From positions 1 to 63,996 of IMG/VR virus record IMGVR_UViG_3300008216_002988: a DNA stretch of 63,996 nt; one strand, written 5' to 3'. The notes under the pieces were generated by a model that did no database searches, was not told the origin of the DNA, and worked only from the letters and a program-made list of their open reading frames with translations. Numbering within the stretch: the stretch's first letter is position 1; each line of letters opens with the position of its first letter. Of the stretch, positions 26,079 to 38,500 are shown piece by piece. This DNA is from a virus. The translations under genes were made by a program, and so were the position numbers.

Positions 26079-27875
26079 ATGGCCAAAAAAATTAAATCGA
26101 TTGATTATACGAGCAGAGACTTCGAATCCATTAAACAGGATTTGATGAACTATGTAAAAAAGTACTACCCCGACACGTTTAAAGATTTTAACGAAGCCGG
26201 CTTTGGTTCTTTGATGCTTGACAGTGTGGCCTATGTTGGTGACATGCTTTCTTTCTATTTGGACTATCAAGCAAACGAGAGCTTCCTAACGACCGCCATG
26301 GAATATAACAACGTTGTGAAACATGGCCGCCAATTGGGCTTCAAATATCCCGGCGTCCCCTCCTCTTCTGGAATTGTCTCGATTTATATTACAGTTCCCG
26401 CCAACCCAGATGGAACAGGCCCGGATATGTCCTATGTGCCAACTCTAATAAAGGGGACTAACTTTGCTTCTGCAAACGGCGGCATCTTTACCTTAATGGA
26501 AGATGTTTATTTCGGAAATGAAAACAACGAGATTGTAGTTTCAAGCGTCAATTCTTCTACGGGCGCCCCCGCATATTACGCAATAAAAGCGAAAGGTCTA
26601 GCAATATCCGGCCAGCTCTCTTCTCAGGAAGAGGAAGTTGGCAATTTCGAAAAATTCTTAAGAATAGGAATTAAGAACGTTAACGTCACAGAGATAGTAT
26701 CTTGCGTTGATTCAGAGGGGCATGAATATTTTGAAGTAGATCATCTGTCACAGAACGTTGTGTACAAGGCAGTTAGGAATAACAATTCGTTCAGGAAATC
26801 CACCCCATCAATTCTTAAAGCGGTTCCAGTACCAAGAAGGTTCGTTTTAGAGAAATCTCCATCCCTAGCCTATCTACAATTTGGCTACGGCAGCGACTCT
26901 GAACTAACAAACGCTAGTGTTGTTGATCCGAGCAATATTGTCATGAATATACATGGTAGAGACTATTCAGTTGATGAGGGGTTTGATCCCACCAAGCTCA
27001 CATCGACAGACAAATTTGGAATATCTCCGTCTAATACCACTCTTACAATTCTTTATAGAAGCAATTCTGTTGAAGACGTTAACGCCGGCGTCGGTTCAAT
27101 TAATAAGGCCGTCGCACCCCTCTTCAAATTCACAAACCAGGGCGCCCTTGATGCGGCCAAAAGGAATGTTGTACGTTCTTCATTAGAAGTGTTGAACGAA
27201 GAAGCCTTCGTGGGAGACGTTGAACTCCCAACAGCAGACGAGCTGAAACAAAGGATGTTCAGCCATTTCGCCTCACAAAACAGAGCGGTGACTGCAGAAG
27301 ATTACAAGTCTATGACATATTCAATGCCGGCAAAATTTGGAGCAGTCAGGAGATGTTCGGTTTCTAGAGACTTCGACTCTTTTAAAAGAAACTTGAATTT
27401 GTATATCATATCCGAGGATAATGATAAAAAATTAACCCTAGCCAACGAAACAATTAAAAATAACCTTAAAACTTGGCTAAATCGGTATAAAATGATTAAT
27501 GACACAGTTGACATTTTAGATGCTAGGATCGTTAACTTTGGAATCAAATACATGATAGTCGCAGACTATGAAGAAAACAAGTTTACCGTTTTGAATAGAG
27601 CAACCGCAGCATTAAGAGAATTCTTCCTTAGAAACAACTATGATATCGGGGAGCCCATTTATATTACAGACATTTATAAAGCCTTACAGAAGGTCAAAGG
27701 GGTTGTAGATGTGGTGGATGTTATTATTATGCAGAAGCGCGGCGGAGTTTATTCGAACTCAACATATGATTTCCAATCAGCCGTTTCAAACGACGGAAGG
27801 TCGATTATGGCAGATGAGAACGTTATATTTGAAATGAAATATCGAAATACAGATATCATAGGAAGCGTTTCGTAA
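26079..27875 (+). CDS. 6: Baseplate wedge protein, T4 gp6/J-like
   Basis: A 598-residue protein. IDYTSRDFESIKQDL at the N-terminus, then FGSLMLDSVAYVGDMLSFYLDYQANESFL, is the conserved start of gp6/baseplate J-like proteins. Residues near 400-420 (RAVTAEDYKSM, KFGAVRR) are the typical later motif, and the C-terminal part with YDIGEPIYITDIYKALQKVKGVVDV is the J-like end domain. gp6 dimers form the ring that holds the wedges together. It is preceded by GGAATATATTAC, a leader shared exactly with the gene at 46760. Confidence 0.9.
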   Translation: MAKKIKSIDYTSRDFESIKQDLMNYVKKYYPDTFKDFNEAGFGSLMLDSVAYVGDMLSFYLDYQANESFLTTAMEYNNVVKHGRQLGFKYPGVPSSSGIVSIYITVPANPDGTGPDMSYVPTLIKGTNFASANGGIFTLMEDVYFGNENNEIVVSSVNSSTGAPAYYAIKAKGLAISGQLSSQEEEVGNFEKFLRIGIKNVNVTEIVSCVDSEGHEYFEVDHLSQNVVYKAVRNNNSFRKSTPSILKAVPVPRRFVLEKSPSLAYLQFGYGSDSELTNASVVDPSNIVMNIHGRDYSVDEGFDPTKLTSTDKFGISPSNTTLTILYRSNSVEDVNAGVGSINKAVAPLFKFTNQGALDAAKRNVVRSSLEVLNEEAFVGDVELPTADELKQRMFSHFASQNRAVTAEDYKSMTYSMPAKFGAVRRCSVSRDFDSFKRNLNLYIISEDNDKKLTLANETIKNNLKTWLNRYKMINDTVDILDARIVNFGIKYMIVADYEENKFTVLNRATAALREFFLRNNYDIGEPIYITDIYKALQKVKGVVDVVDVIIMQKRGGVYSNSTYDFQSAVSNDGRSIMADENVIFEMKYRNTDIIGSVS

Positions 27876-29506
27876 TGGCTATCAAAAGATATAAAGCAAA
27901 TAAAGATACGACAATCTCAAATGCGTATGACTTTTCTCTGCTACCCAGGAATAGGGCCACTGGCTCAAACATGGGCGCCGCCGATGTATTAGAAGTATTC
28001 TCAATTTATGGCCAAGTCTCCTCTTCGGGCAAGCAAGAGGCTGTTGGTATTTCCTCAGAGTTATCAAGAGTATTAGTTGGCTTCCCGGTCAGTGGATCCA
28101 CAGAATCTATCGGCGCCGACAGAAATTCTGGCAAGATCCCTGTATCCGGAAACGTGAAATTCTTTTTACGAATGTTCAACGCTAAACACTCATATACAAC
28201 ACCAAGAAACATTAAATTGGTGGTTGCTGCAATCTCTTCAAGTGCAAATTGGGAAGAGGGCACCGGAGTAGACATTGACGAATATAAAGATAAAACACAT
28301 GGAATCGAAGGTGCCAATTGGATAAACTATGCATCCAATCAAGCTTGGGACCGAGCCGGCGGCACGTTCTACATTGACAGAACCTCCTCCTATAATGCTA
28401 CTTTGGAAAAGGGCGACGAGGATCTAGAGGTCGATGTCACCTCTATAGTCGAGTACTGGCTTAAGCCCGAGGGCGACGGACAGCGCCGAGAGGACCGCGG
28501 CTTTGCGGTCTTCCTCACATCAAGCCAAGAGGCTTACCACTCCGCGTCAAAGGGCTATAACCTGAGTCTATTTCAGGGCCAAGGAGCAACGGGTTCGATT
28601 ATCCATAATCCAGCCGGCGCCAAAAGATCGTATTATACAAAGAAGTTTTTTGCAAGAACTTCTGAATTCTTCTTTAAACAGCCCGTGATCGAAGCGCGCT
28701 GGGACAGTACAGTTAAAGACAGAAGGGGTGACTGTCACTATAGTAGCTCCATGGCTACCATGCAGGACAATTTAAACACCATATATCTCTACAACTACGT
28801 TCGTGGAAAACTTCAGAATATCCCCGAAGCGGGCACTGGCCGGATATTCGTGACCCTGTATTCAGGTTCCGCTAACAATAACTCTCCATCAGTCAACACT
28901 ATCAGTTTACCTCAGGGTGGTGGCGTTCCCACGGCAGCAAACACAGTAATCACTGGCGGCTATGTATCGACCGGTGTGTATTCTGCCTCGTTTGCAATCA
29001 CGGCCGGCGTAAATCCCCCAACTAGAGTCTTTGATGTGTGGCACAATGGCGCTCTGGCTCAGCATGAATTTTGGACAGGTAGTATCAATGTTAAGTCCTT
29101 TGGGACATACACACATGCTCCAAGTTTCCAATACGTCACTGCGATGCCGAATCTTAAATCGAAGTATTCAAAAACAGAGACAGCGAGGTTCAGGCTTTAT
29201 GTGCGAGACCAAAACTGGAATCCAACAATTTACACGAAAGCTACCAACCGGCCCGATAATACTATCATTGAAAGTGGATCATACAAGATTATGCGTCTAT
29301 CAGATAACACGAACGTAATTCAATACGGCACGGGCTCGCAAAGACACACACACTTATCCTTCGATGTATCAGGAAACTACTTTGATTTAGATGTCGATCT
29401 TCTACAGGAAGATTATGCATATGGAATCAAGCTAGCGTACTATAACGACTCTATCGGTGGCTGGGTAGAACAACCGGAAATATTTAAGTTTAGAGTCGAG
29501 AGCTAA
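27875..29506 (+). CDS. Baseplate-associated protein with DNRLRE-like domain
   Basis: A 543-residue protein. Its first 230 or so residues follow the DNRLRE/CBM96-like pattern: KDTTISNAY at the start, then SRVLVGFPVS, NWEEGTG with GANWI, W-x2-AGGTF, and finally VDVTSIVEYWL. These beta-sandwich domains bind carbohydrate or mediate adhesion in cell-surface proteins. The rest is beta-rich with no known domain. Placed between gp6 and the 3042-residue protein with overlapping starts, it is likely part of the baseplate rim or a fibre anchor. Carbohydrate binding is inferred from fold resemblance only. Confidence 0.68.
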   Translation: MAIKRYKANKDTTISNAYDFSLLPRNRATGSNMGAADVLEVFSIYGQVSSSGKQEAVGISSELSRVLVGFPVSGSTESIGADRNSGKIPVSGNVKFFLRMFNAKHSYTTPRNIKLVVAAISSSANWEEGTGVDIDEYKDKTHGIEGANWINYASNQAWDRAGGTFYIDRTSSYNATLEKGDEDLEVDVTSIVEYWLKPEGDGQRREDRGFAVFLTSSQEAYHSASKGYNLSLFQGQGATGSIIHNPAGAKRSYYTKKFFARTSEFFFKQPVIEARWDSTVKDRRGDCHYSSSMATMQDNLNTIYLYNYVRGKLQNIPEAGTGRIFVTLYSGSANNNSPSVNTISLPQGGGVPTAANTVITGGYVSTGVYSASFAITAGVNPPTRVFDVWHNGALAQHEFWTGSINVKSFGTYTHAPSFQYVTAMPNLKSKYSKTETARFRLYVRDQNWNPTIYTKATNRPDNTIIESGSYKIMRLSDNTNVIQYGTGSQRHTHLSFDVSGNYFDLDVDLLQEDYAYGIKLAYYNDSIGGWVEQPEIFKFRVES

Positions 29507-32500
29507 TGAGCATTAAGCATCTTTTTGATAAGGTACATATTGATAAGAGTACCGCCGGCACGAACTCGGACCAACTTGGTGGCGAGGTCGAATCTGAGCG
29601 TTTTCATAGTGCCAAGATCGCAAAAGATGATAGAATCATCCCGCAGGTTGATTTCTCAAAACCAGAAAATTTTGTATTTTATGGTTCGGCTGAACGGTAC
29701 TACGATGACGCAATAAAGAACATTTATCAAACTTACCCGTATGATGGCTCGCTATACGAGAAGCTAGACTGGGAGAACAGCGCTTCTTATATTGATCTAT
29801 ATGTTTTTGAGAACCTATACCCCAGAACGAACGGTTACATAAGGTTTGATCGCGACGGCGCCGATAGTTCTACTAGTATCGTATCTGATTACGGTATCTT
29901 CAACAGTGCAGATCAGGAATACATCACAATAAAGGGTGGTCCCGGCATAGGCGGCGGCCCACAGAATGCCGGCGCAAATATATACAACACGGGCTCCTTC
30001 CAAGAATCTAATTTAAAATTAGATCCAGTTGAGGGCACTACAGTTGAATTCTGGTTAAAGAAGAAAGCATTTAACACTTCTAGGACTAAAAAGGAAGTAC
30101 TTTTCGATCTCTGGAACGGAGAACATTCTTCAAGTTCTGGATATGGTCGCCTAACAATCGAACTAACTGGCGCAACATATAGTCAGGCCACTACAACTTC
30201 AGGTAGATCTTTCCGCGTCACTTATCAGTCAGGCAACCTCGCCGACGCCGGCGCACCAACACACGGGTTCCAAAATGAATCGATTGGTACAGTTGACACT
30301 CTAACCTCCTCCGTTGCAGACAACACGTGGCACCACTATGCATTCTCTTTCTTATCTGCATCCAATGGCGTAAAGACCAGACTATACGTCGATGGCGATT
30401 TAAATGAAGAAAAAATTCTAGGTTCGAACGGTGCACGAGAGATAACCGGCTCTTTAATTGCGCGCATCGGCGCCCTGCGAACAGCCCCATCTGGCGCTGT
30501 TGGGGCCCACGGATCAACAGCTTTAGACGGCGCCGGCAAGCTATCAGGCTCCTTGGATGAATTTAGATACTGGAAGACTCAGCGCTCATCGAAAGAGATA
30601 GGTCGCCACTGGTTCACGCAAGTTGGCGGAGGTACCAACACAGATACTGCCAATACAAAGTTGGGCGTCTATTACAAATTCAATGAGGGGATTCTAGGAA
30701 ATAGCACCGACGCCACGGTTTTAGATTATTCTGGTAGGGTGACGAATGGAGCTTGGACGGGTTACATCGCCGGCGCAAGAGAAACTGGTTCCGCTATCAA
30801 CGAGGCTACATCTACAAATCAAGAATTCTTAGATCCGATTCTTTATAGAAATCACTCATCTGTAAATTCTTTAATTTCAAGGATGCGACTTTCCGGCTCT
30901 TCATTCGACCATACAAACACTACATCTCTCTTTAGTTCCCTGCCCAGTTGGATGCAGGAAGAAGATCAGAAATCTGGAGACCTCCTCTTAGATTTGACTC
31001 AGATAATGTCAAGTTACTTTGACTCTGTACAATTACAGATATCAGAACTTCCAAAATTGAAGGACGTTGAATACATCAGCGGTTCTTCGAAACCAAACAA
31101 CTTCAACAGCACCTTATTGAGTTCAATGGGCTTCTTGGCTCCAGAAATATTTATTGATGCGGAGATTATTGAAAACCTAGCTGCACGAAGCGAAGACAGA
31201 AAATACGAAAAGTCCCTAGAGCACACCAAAAATCTTATATATAAGAACATTTACAACAATTTATCTTACATTTATAAATCGAAGGGTACCGAGAAGTCTT
31301 TTAGGAACTTGATTCGCTGCTTTGGCATCGATGATGATATAATCAAGCTCAGTACATACGGAAATAATGTAACTCACAAGTTTAGAAACAACTATAGAGT
31401 TGTATCGACACCTAAGAAGTATGTCAATTTTAATGACAACGGAAACTTCGAAGGCACTGTGTTCCAGATGTCTTCTAGTAAGAATTCTAATAGTTTGCCT
31501 TATATCGACGCGGCAAAACAATTGACTGGCGGCTATGGATTCACACTACAGACTGAAGTAGTCCTTCCAAAGAAAGCAAACACGGGCGACTCTTTCTATT
31601 CAAGACAGAGATACACTGACCTGACTGCTTCTCTGTTTGGCGTACATACTGCCAGAACCTCATCGACAAATACATCAAACACCCAATGGGCCGAACCGGA
31701 CGTTGTAAACTTCCAAGTACATGCTGTACGAGATGAAGCAGAATCAGACAACGTACGTTTTGTTTTGACCGGATCCGGCGACGGGTATTTTCCCGAACTA
31801 TCAAGTAGCTTGTTTGAGGGAGCATATGACAACACTAAATGGAACTTAGCAGTAAGAGTTAAGCCGGCCAAATTTCCACATGTCGACTCTATCCATGGTA
31901 CGACCGGTTCCAACTCCGGTGCAGATATAAATTACAGTAGGTATTACACAGTTGAACTTTATGGCAATCAGACTGATGCAGGATCCATTCAGAACGAATT
32001 TACTGTTACTGGGAACATTGATCTGCAGCAGCTTAGTCCCGGGACATCTGCAGATCAGTTCATATACGGCGCCCGCCGTATATATATGGGCGCCCATAGA
32101 ACAAACTTTACTGGCGCAGTGTTGCAAAGGACTGACGCCAAAATTTCTTCGTGCCGTTTCTGGCTAGATTACTTAGATGATGAAACACTGAGGGCTCATG
32201 CTCGCGATGTGAACAACCATGGTGCCAAGAATCCATACAGAAATGCCTACCTTTTTGAAGGAAAATCAATATATAATGATTCTAGAGAACTAGTCGGCCG
32301 CGGCCGCAACTTCGAAGTGCCGCAGATTGAGACGCTGGCACTTAACTGGGACTTCAATCAAGTCACTGGCTCCAACGCTGCCGGCGAATTCAACGTTGTA
32401 GATTTCTCCTCCGGTTCGGTTGAGAAGAAAAAGAGGTACGGCTGGATAGGCGATATCACAAAGGCCCAATATACAGCCCGGGGCTATGGGTTTGCAACCT

Positions 32501-35500
32501 CTTCAATAAAGGTGATTGACAAAGAGTATATCACATCAGCTCGTCAGAACATGCCAGAAAACATGCAGTCTGAAGATATGATCTCTGTTTTGTCGACGCA
32601 AGATGACATACAGTTCACTAGAGACACGCGACCAATAAATTACTTCTTTGCTTTCGAAAAGAGCATGTATCAGACAATTTCTGAAGAAATGCTCAATATA
32701 TTTGCTAGTATAGTCGATTTTAACAACTTAATTGGTGAACCGGTTAACAAATATCGTCATGAATATAAGCAACTTAACAAGCTTCGATCACTTTTCTTCG
32801 AAAGGGTACAAAACACACCAGATTTAGACAAATACGTTGAATTTTACAAGTGGTTTGACGATGCATTGTCTAAGATGCTGGAACAGATGATACCAGCTTC
32901 TGCCGATTTCTCTGATGAAATAAGAACAGTCGTTGAAAGTCACATCTTGGAGCGAAGCAAGTATCAGCACAAGTTCCCGACGCTGGAGATGAAAACAAAC
33001 GAAATCATCGGATCCGCCGAAAATGTACTTCCGCTGTCTCCAGGCTGGGCCAAAACTCACCACCCGGTGTCTGGAGATGAGGCTGATAATGCCAATTGGT
33101 GGAAAACCCGCGCTGAAAGGCACGATGTCATATCTTCGTCTGCCGGTATTGCGGTCAATTCTGCAAAGAACCAAATCCTTCGTGTGGTTAAGAGTGTTAT
33201 TGATAGAAAGAAGACAACACCGTATAGATTCAGCCAAGTACAGAGAAGAACAATTCATGGCGGTATCAACTACCATCAGAATAAACGACGAGACATAATT
33301 TATAACTCAGTATATCCATTTGGGCCAATACTCTCCGGCACAAACGTTCCGTTGAACATCGCAATCACGTTCCAATCCGATCTAGACGCCTTGCCTCAAA
33401 TTGATCACTTGGATCCAAATCAGAAGCGATATATGTCCAGTCGAATGACGCTTTCTAGAAACCAAGAAGACGGCGCACACTACACCCTCAAGGGGGATAT
33501 GGTAGCATTATATAACTTAGTCAGTTCCTCTCGCGGCACTGCTCCAGAAGCTGGCTATAACAAACATGTAGTTCGTGCCCTCACGGGGGCGAATGTTCCA
33601 GCTGGCCAGATTGAATTGGTAAACTTGCACAGTGATACTGTCGGTGAAAGCAATGAGATTCCAATGCAGGGTCCGTTTACTGAAAAGTATGTTGGTGGTC
33701 GCCAACACAGGCACATTGATATAAACAGGGTCAGTTCAACAAAATCTGGCAAAAACAACTTAGATTCGAAAGCCGACCGCCCCGAAGGCTGGAGGCTGCT
33801 TTTGGATTGTTGCTCAGATGAGGATGAGACCGGCGCTATAGCCTTTGTTGGCCCTCAGTATCCAGATGATGGAGTCGGCGGCCCTCTAGGCTCACCACCT
33901 TACTTGATCGATAGGCCAAAAGCTCATCTTTATAGAGAAGTAGCAGCAAAGCGCCCGATTAACATTCGAAACATACGTCAGACAACCGGATCTCCAACAA
34001 TTATTGGTAACTACTCTCATAACTACGAGGTTGTACATACCGTTGGTAGGACACATAATGATCCGTTCTTTAGGGACCAGTCTGTACAATTTGCACCATC
34101 GGCCGAGATACCATTCCTTCGCCGCGGCTCAAAGAATAAGACCGGTTCTGTTGGATACAGAAATCCATTAGGTTTGGTCGATGTACAAAAGGAGACACCA
34201 CCGAAAGAGCAATTAAACTATCGATTGCCGACAAGGACGACAAACAAAACAGTTATAGTTAACAGATTTAGCTCCCCCGGCGGATTCGAAGTAATGTCAA
34301 GAGGTTACCTCGACCCTGCGCACGAAGAACTCTCTCCTTACAACGCGCTCCCCTATAGAAACCTAGGCATCCGAGGCTCTGGCAGTGGCGAAGCTGGAGA
34401 TCAGCTAAGAGCTAACGATCACACCGGCCGCCGCCGCGGCCTGCAGACACTACTGAAACAGAGGTCCGGACAGTTTGGTCATGATGCCGACTTCGGCAGT
34501 GTCAATGCATTACAGTATGTCACAACGCCGGCCTATCACAAGGTACACAGAAACCGAAGGTTAGTACCAAAATTAGCTAGCCCTACAGACGATCAGAGTT
34601 TTATCACAGGCTCTCGCTACGATAACGCGTATGTTACACACGTAATTCCACAAAGTGATATGCAATATCGCTGGATTACAGCATCTGCTCTGTCGGTCGC
34701 TTCAAATAAGCTGCTAGGCTTTGCTCAGTTGAGTGGCGGTATTGCCCCCTCTACGGACATATTGTTCCTCAGTGCAAGTCAGTTTGTCAGTTATACTAGC
34801 TCCGCCGGCCAAAGATTCTTTGGTTCAGAGGATGACGATCTGGAAGCAACTTCCGGCGCCCAGAGAACCGTATGGACTGATTTTGCAGGAATTAACTTCC
34901 ACATATATGAGCCGCTTACAGCATCAACTGGACATTTGGGCTATATCTCTACAGCTCCGGCAACAACATATGCAAATGTCGACATTCTAGACGCGCATAG
35001 AGACTTAGATACAGCTGTGACTTCCGGTTCCATGCTAAACGCACTATTGTTGCACAGGAATGGTCCGTATCAGTACCCATCTTGGAAGCAGGTTCGCACA
35101 GGTCAACATCCAGTCGCGCGATATCAGAGGCGAAACAACATTCTGACAATTAGAACTCAGCCAGAAACAATTGAAACAACATCAGGTGGTAAGACGAAAA
35201 CCATTCAGGGACTCGGGGGAAACTCTTTCATTACATATGTTGAGCCGGCCGTGTCTAACGAGAGCAAGCCTCTGGTTCATATTTTTAAGAGTAGATTAAC
35301 CGGATCCGATGTCTCCCGATCCCGCCGCCAAACTATCAAAATGGCCCACAGTTATACAAATAACTTGACTTACTTTGCAAACATTGAACTTAACAACAAA
35401 TTGGGGACGATCAAAGACTCAGATACAGACTCAATGTTGAATCGCGTAAACAAGGTTCTTTTCGATCCTAATACTGACTCTCCGCTTGATAGTTCTGAGT

Positions 35501-38500
35501 CTATACGATTCATCTACTCCGAGAGGATCTTCCCTCGCCGAAAGAACTCTCCGGGTTTCAACAAGATTCGTACAAGAGAGAACTTTAGCATTGCCAATTA
35601 TTGGGCAGCTGACAGAACATCTAGGGCAAGAGCAAACCCTCTCCCGATCTTCTCAGGTTCCCTCTCAACAGTAACGGGGGCCCTCCCTCCGAAGGTTGGA
35701 CTCCTATCTCAAAGCATTTGGCCGCTTGACGCAGAACACGATGGCACATCGATGTTATCTAATGCTCGTACTCCCGGCAAAGGTGGCCCGGGCCTTTTGC
35801 AAAACAATTACACAACATATCACACAGCCAGCACGTATGCGCCGCTTAAGCAGTATGGCCCACTATATTGCAGAAGAACTCCTGCATCCATATGGGTCGA
35901 TGCCGTCGAAACTTCGGCCAGTTTCTTCCCCGGCGCGACTGTTTGGGAGGCAGCGACTCAAGCAGGCAAGCAACCATTCCAGGCATATGAAGATTTTTCT
36001 GAACATTTGAGATTAGTCGGCAAAGACTACTCCATAATACCAGAATTCAGAATGAGCGAACATCTAGATTATTATATCAACGAAAAGAGGGGCGACTTCT
36101 TAGCAGATCGAAATAGTGTCCTAGAGATCACCGGCGCAACAATAGCAGATAGCTCTAATGAGGATTTCTACAGTGTGTACGCTCACACTGACTTCATGAA
36201 GTATTTTGAAACTGTCGATGAACAATATCACGAGAAAACACTAACAGACGGTACAGAAATTTCTAGGGACAGGATCGCCCTCAAATGTTCCGCGCTACTT
36301 AAATTCCTACCATACGATGGATTCTACCCAGTGCAGAGAACTGTTGAATTGTCTAAATTATTCTTTAAGGACTTTGTTAGCGGGTCTGATGCAAAAGGTG
36401 AAGGCGCCCGTCTGCTGAGTACCCAGCTGGCGCTTAAGTCGACTGCGCGCAGGAACTCAATAAGCCCCGCAGTTACCTTAAACTCGTCCAGGCCATATGT
36501 TGAACCGTTTTTCGCGCCCGGCATCATGTATAACACCATCAAATCAGGTATCGCTGTAGACTATCCGGTCGCGATCAGTACAATGGTCACAGCTAGCTTG
36601 AGAAGGCACACCCTACACGGCACATCGAACACAGACCAATGGTATGTCTCCGCATCTGTTGGCGTCGGCGTCGATAAGCACTTCCATCGCGTTCCATTTG
36701 AGGCAATCATAAAACCATCATCTTATGTTAACCAAGGTACGATTAGCGGTTCTATCATATTCGATATGGAGCCCCATCCGAGTGGCAACTTGGCCGAAAA
36801 GGGGGCGCCGTTCCCCAATGTAGTAGTCACGAGAGAAGGCGGCGGAAAACTTTACGAATTGGCCGCAGAAAACTTTTTTGCTGAATGCTTAAATTTCTTC
36901 ATGAAAGAAGACGAAGAAAAATCTCTTTTGACCACATTCGCATCGAAGCCTGAAAGTGACTTTGGGACCGTAGTGAGTGGCAACTTATACTCAATGAGAG
37001 TCAACTTGGATCGCGCCCCTATCGCATTGTTTGGCAGAAACTCTGCCGGCGCCGCAGCAAATTCAAACCCGGGATTCTATTCGATAAACGAGAATACCTT
37101 CAATATGTATGACAGGCCGTCTGCTTTTGGACCAGCATTCTGTGCGCACCGCACGGTTACGGGCAGTGCCATCGAAGAGCAGAAGACATTCGCATACCAG
37201 CCGGTCACTCCCTCCTACTATGATGGAAAGTCCTCTGCTCTTATTGTTTATCGCCCCGACACGACCGGTCGACCAACGTTAGATGATATCTTTGCAAAAT
37301 CGAAGATCATATGCCAGAGGTCATTCGCCGAGCGCGCTGATGGCAAATACGTTGCATATAGTGATACAGATGGCACTGTTGTTGAATATGAACACTCTCT
37401 ATCTCAACTATTAGCGATGCAAATAACATCCTCCGTTGACATATTAAAGAGCGAAACAATACCAATCCCAGACTCGGATCAGGTTAGTAAGAGATGGATA
37501 ATCCAGCCAAAGTTTGAAACTCCTATATTAAACTTCGATAATTCAGTTGACGTTAATATTCCATCCGGACTTAATTTGCTAGAGTCTGATTACAGTAACG
37601 ATAGTGCAAATAATAGACACATAAGGCAGTATTCCAAGGGCATGTGGCACCAGTACGGAAAGGTCCCAACTGGATCTGCCGGGGTGTGGTTGTCCCTGAC
37701 AACAGACAGCAAGATATCAGACCCAACTGTTGAGGCACAACTGGCCGGCACATACAGCGACTCAAACTCTCTAGCTGATGTGGTTGGCATGCCTTTGCGC
37801 AGAGACCGAATAGGCGAAGTCAAAACATCTAAGATCATCTCCGAGGCCGTCGTCGCAGTTCCGTTCTTGGAGAAGCGCGGCCAGAAGGTTTTCTTCAATA
37901 TATCCCGATCTGATATTGATGCCGCACTTGAGGGTTTTGATGGCGTCGGCGACACGATACAAAACATGGTTGATATGATGCAAAAATATGTCTTACCTCC
38001 GAAGTTCGACTTTATTAAGAACGCAACAATCCAGCCTTTCGCAATGTACATGTTCGAATTTTCTGCAGAGCTAACACAAAAAGATTTGACTGATATTTGG
38101 CAAAACCTCCCTCCAGATCTCTCAGACAGGTTTGAAAACAAGGAAGCGGTCATTGAGCATGATCTGTTGGCTAATGAGTTTTATGGCCTAGAGGGTCAAG
38201 ATTTAGATGGTTCGCTCAAATGGCTAGTCTTTAAAGCTAAACGTCAAGCGGAGAAGAGCTACTTCAACTTACGTAAGGGCATCACAGCCTATAATGCTGT
38301 CGAAGACGGGAAAGAACTTGGCGACTTGTCAAACCTATTCAAAAATAGAAAAAACAAGCCCAGGCTGGTTAAATTAGGTCAGCGAAATATCAATTTATCT
38401 CGACGGCCAGCGGCCAAGGTATCTAGAACTCGGCTTTCTAAAGTTGGTACCCTCATGTCCGGTAGATCGAAGGTGGACCTAACAGAAGAGAGAGTGCCGA

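Noticed and set aside
37590-38153. 187-codon open frame on the minus strand
   Set aside because: Antisense to the giant 3042-residue gene with no recognisable motif.
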